From Salinicoccus sesuvii (lineage in GTDB: Bacteria; Bacillota; Bacilli; Staphylococcales; Salinicoccaceae), in contig NZ_JBHRWV010000009.1 in the NCBI RefSeq assembly GCF_042648145.1, positions 62,001 to 126,000 of the forward strand: 64,000 nucleotides of DNA. The letters are read 5' to 3'. The notes beneath the pieces were generated by a model, which searched no databases, was not told the origin of the DNA, and was given only the letters and a program-made list of their open reading frames with translations. Made by a program: the position numbers and the translations under genes. Below, piece after piece: positions 61,990 through 64,000 of this stretch (positions are counted from its first letter, which is position 1; each line of letters begins with the position of its first letter).

Positions 61990-63086
61990 CTTTTTAATAT
62001 GATTTCTTCGATTTCAAGAACTGTATCGACCATGTGCTCCACTCCCAGAGATTCAAACCTTGGAATGATTGCACGTCCTGTCAGTCCTGTAAGTGTTGCG
62101 ATGAACTCACACCCGATCGCTTCGGCACAATAGTAATCGGCTACCGAATCTCCGATGATGTAAATCTGTTCGTCTGAAGTGTTGTTCTGATTTACCGCGT
62201 CTTTGAAACGGGTATCATCGTGAGCGTACAAGCTCCATAGATAACTATACGGGTGAGGCTTGGCAAGTGATACCTCTACTCCATCTGCCGCTTCGGCAGC
62301 GAGCACTTCGGAAGCGGTGGATATCCGATTGTCTCGGAAAATATCTGTCAGCCTTTCTTGCTGGAAAGGAATGATCGTCTCCTGCCTTGGTCGCCCGGTG
62401 GCCACACCGATCTCTATCCCAGCATCAAGGAGACGGTTTAGCAAAGCTCTGATATCTTCGGGATCTACAATCCATTCTTCATCATGTATAAAACCGGTCT
62501 TATCCGTCTCTTCCGCCTCCATACCCGTCGAAGTTTTTACGTCCCTACTGCCCAAGTACCATTCTTGATATTTATACTGTCCTGTCCGCCATATAGGTCC
62601 GGACATTTCAAATGCACTTGCATCCTCTATACCGAGACTCAGCCTCGCATACTCCATCAAAGCTTCGTAGATGGTATCCTTGGTATAATCATCAGCTTTT
62701 AGGAAATCGACGACTTTACCATAGTCTGCATTTTGCAAACCGAGCATTTCACCAATACTGTGGACATCCGCGATGTCCACGTTCTCAACATTGAGTTTTG
62801 CATCCTTTATTAATTCAATGTAGACAATGGAAAATGTAACAAAGAGCATATCCCAGTTGGAATTCAATCCCATCTGCTTGAAGCGGTCAAGCACCTCATC
62901 ATTGCTGAACACTTCAGCTCTGATATCTTTTATTTCCTGATCATTGTAATCGGTACGGAATTGATATGTATCCAAGTTCAAATATCTCGGACTATACAGA
63001 AGTTCATGCACTGCCAATGCAGATACATCAAAACATCTTTCCTCACTTAAAAAAACACCGTCTACATCAAATAGTACGACCGTCAC
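61977..63086 (-). CDS. HAD-superfamily hydrolase
   Basis: 369 residues from a GTG at 63086 (GAGGAGG 8 nt upstream; the ATG at 63092 is too close to it). Motif I LFDVDGV, motif II-like VATGRPR, motif III Lys in LAKPHPY, and motif IV GDSVADYYCAEAIG. A large cap insertion (about 60-200). Substrate unknown; phosphatase activity is expected. Confidence 0.85.
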   Translation of the reverse strand: MTVVLFDVDGVFLSEERCFDVSALAVHELLYSPRYLNLDTYQFRTDYNDQEIKDIRAEVFSNDEVLDRFKQMGLNSNWDMLFVTFSIVYIELIKDAKLNVENVDIADVHSIGEMLGLQNADYGKVVDFLKADDYTKDTIYEALMEYARLSLGIEDASAFEMSGPIWRTGQYKYQEWYLGSRDVKTSTGMEAEETDKTGFIHDEEWIVDPEDIRALLNRLLDAGIEIGVATGRPRQETIIPFQQERLTDIFRDNRISTASEVLAAEAADGVEVSLAKPHPYSYLWSLYAHDDTRFKDAVNQNNTSDEQIYIIGDSVADYYCAEAIGCEFIATLTGLTGRAIIPRFESLGVEHMVDTVLEIEEIILKSHHS

Positions 63087-63446
63087 TATCATGTCCTCCT
63101 CATCCGCATTTCATTTAATCTTAATTTTCTCACATCACACCAAGATTGTCGATATTCCTTTGTACTGACGGTGGAAGATAGAACTGAAGGAACTGAATTC
63201 GAAATATCCATTTCAATACAGTGGATGATTCTACAGATTAGCGCAAAGAAATGCGGGAATATTAGAAGGAATATCGAGAAAAGCTTTTACCTCAAACATA
63301 TTATATTAACTCGGATTAATTTTTTTATTTTGGTGCATTTTAATACATTTAACACTATAATGTAAGTCGTAATATAAACAGTAAAGATTACGTTAAGATC
63401 ATTAATATAATGTTAAGGTATCCGATACCTGGGTGGAGGAATATTT
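63087..63446. promoter_or_regulatory. Intergenic region with a possible Pho-type promoter
   Basis: About 350 bp without a supported gene. Upstream of the Na/Pi gene lie TAAAGA (63382), TTAAGA (63393) and TTAAGG (63413), the first two 11 bp apart, and a perfect -10 TATAAT (63406..63411) without a good -35. This is compatible with PhoP activation; the match is loose. Confidence 0.35.
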
Positions 63447-64000
63447 ATGGAACTTAGTCCGATGGAAGTCATCTTTCTATTTCTCGGAGGACTTGGTATT
63501 TTTCTTTATGGTTTGAAACAGATGGGAGACGGACTACAGGCAGCAGCAGGAGATCGCTTGCGTGAAGTACTGAACCGTATGACTTCCAACCCCATCAAAG
63601 GAATATTGGCAGGGATAATTGTTACTGTCCTTATTCAAAGCAGTACCGGCACAACAGTAATTACGATTGGACTGGTATCTGCAGGATTCATGACCTTGCG
63701 CCAATCAATCGGAGTCATCATGGGGGCCAATATTGGTACCACCGTCACTGCATTCATTATCGGCCTTAAAATAGGTGACTATGCATTGCCGATACTGGCG
63801 CTTGGCGCTTTTATGATTTTCTTTATGAACAAGAATCCAAAATTCAATAACATTGGACGGGTTCTATTCGGTTTCGGTGCCCTTTTTTATGGTCTCGATC
63901 TTATGGGACAGGGTGTCAAACCGCTGGCTGACCTGCCGAGCTTCGGAGAACTCATGCTCAACATGTCCAATAATTCATTTCTTGGTCTCGCGGTCGGTAC
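63447..64000 (+). CDS. Na/Pi cotransporter family protein (partial, runs off the window)
   Basis: 184 residues visible, cut by the window edge. GGTGGAGG precedes the ATG. FLFLGGLGIFLYGLKQMGDG and the QSSTGTTV repeat motif of the NptA/PF02690 family are present. Imports phosphate (or a related anion) with sodium; many homologues carry a C-terminal PhoU-like domain, not visible here. Confidence 0.9.
   Translation, partial: MELSPMEVIFLFLGGLGIFLYGLKQMGDGLQAAAGDRLREVLNRMTSNPIKGILAGIIVTVLIQSSTGTTVITIGLVSAGFMTLRQSIGVIMGANIGTTVTAFIIGLKIGDYALPILALGAFMIFFMNKNPKFNNIGRVLFGFGALFYGLDLMGQGVKPLADLPSFGELMLNMSNNSFLGLAVG

Noticed and set aside
63171..63365. Plus-strand 64-aa frame before the Na/Pi gene
   Set aside because: No ribosome-binding site and low-complexity AT-rich sequence.

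Overview
The window reads as a chromosomal segment of a Gram-positive coccus of the Staphylococcaceae. It carries the complete S10-spc-alpha ribosomal operon, C+ zinc-ribbon S14, an FmhB/FemX-type lipid II glycyltransferase (pentaglycine-bridge cell wall), a NorA-like exporter, an SE1832-type small protein and a class V aminotransferase-serA pair. The core has intermediate GC and looks more like Salinicoccus or Jeotgalicoccus than Staphylococcus itself. The genus is an inference; the family is well supported.

Layout. 1-4.5 kb: small metabolic genes (DoxX, epoxide-hydrolase-like enzyme, YqxD, DUF4385, SDR) and a decayed gene. 4.57-15.92 kb: an AT-rich integrative mobilizable element (IME) of about 11.3 kb inserted in the 3' end of rpsI, bounded by a 16-bp direct repeat. 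15.9-34.3 kb, minus strand: rpsI-rplM, truA, ecfT-ecfA2-ecfA1, then the alpha, spc and S10 ribosomal clusters with secY, adk, infA and rpoA. 34.5-42.5 kb: purine-type permease, YczE, a PepSY lipoprotein, an APH-like kinase, an MFS exporter, small membrane proteins, fmhB and a VOC protein. 42.5-51.6 kb, minus strand: a nine-gene sugar operon (ABC importer, LacI regulator, ThuA, two Gfo/Idh/MocA dehydrogenases, a TIM-barrel isomerase/epimerase and an MsmX-type ATPase). 51.8-55.9 kb: a second AT-rich accessory patch with a serine recombinase, a MITE-like element, a frameshifted exported protein and a truncated sugar-binding lipoprotein. 55.9-64 kb: GTPase, DUF368 polyprenyl-phosphate flippase, NadR, aminotransferase-serA, a HAD protein and the start of a Na/Pi cotransporter.

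The main find is the IME cargo: a three-gene operon (10111 to 4831, minus strand) coding for a Cap4/DUF4297-like nuclease, a 'middle component' and a Rad50/SMC-like ABC ATPase with a CxxC hook. This gene set and order match the Lamassu / ABC-three-component (ABC-3C) anti-phage families. The mobility module is a XRE regulator, a small ORF in the position of HelP, an FtsK-like coupling protein, a Rep_trans relaxase, Xis and a tyrosine integrase. A perfect 11-bp hairpin before the relaxase gene is an oriT candidate, and candidate integrase arm sites lie at both ends. The integrase carries a one-base frameshift, so the element may be locked in place. The native rpsI terminator now lies at the far end of the island.

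Regulatory signals include a Rex-like palindrome exactly in the -35/-10 spacer of the doxX promoter, a perfect cre site downstream of the sugar operon promoter, and an identical 14-bp LacI-type operator placed 8-9 bp upstream of the -35 of both the sugar operon and the truncated binding-protein gene 4 kb away.
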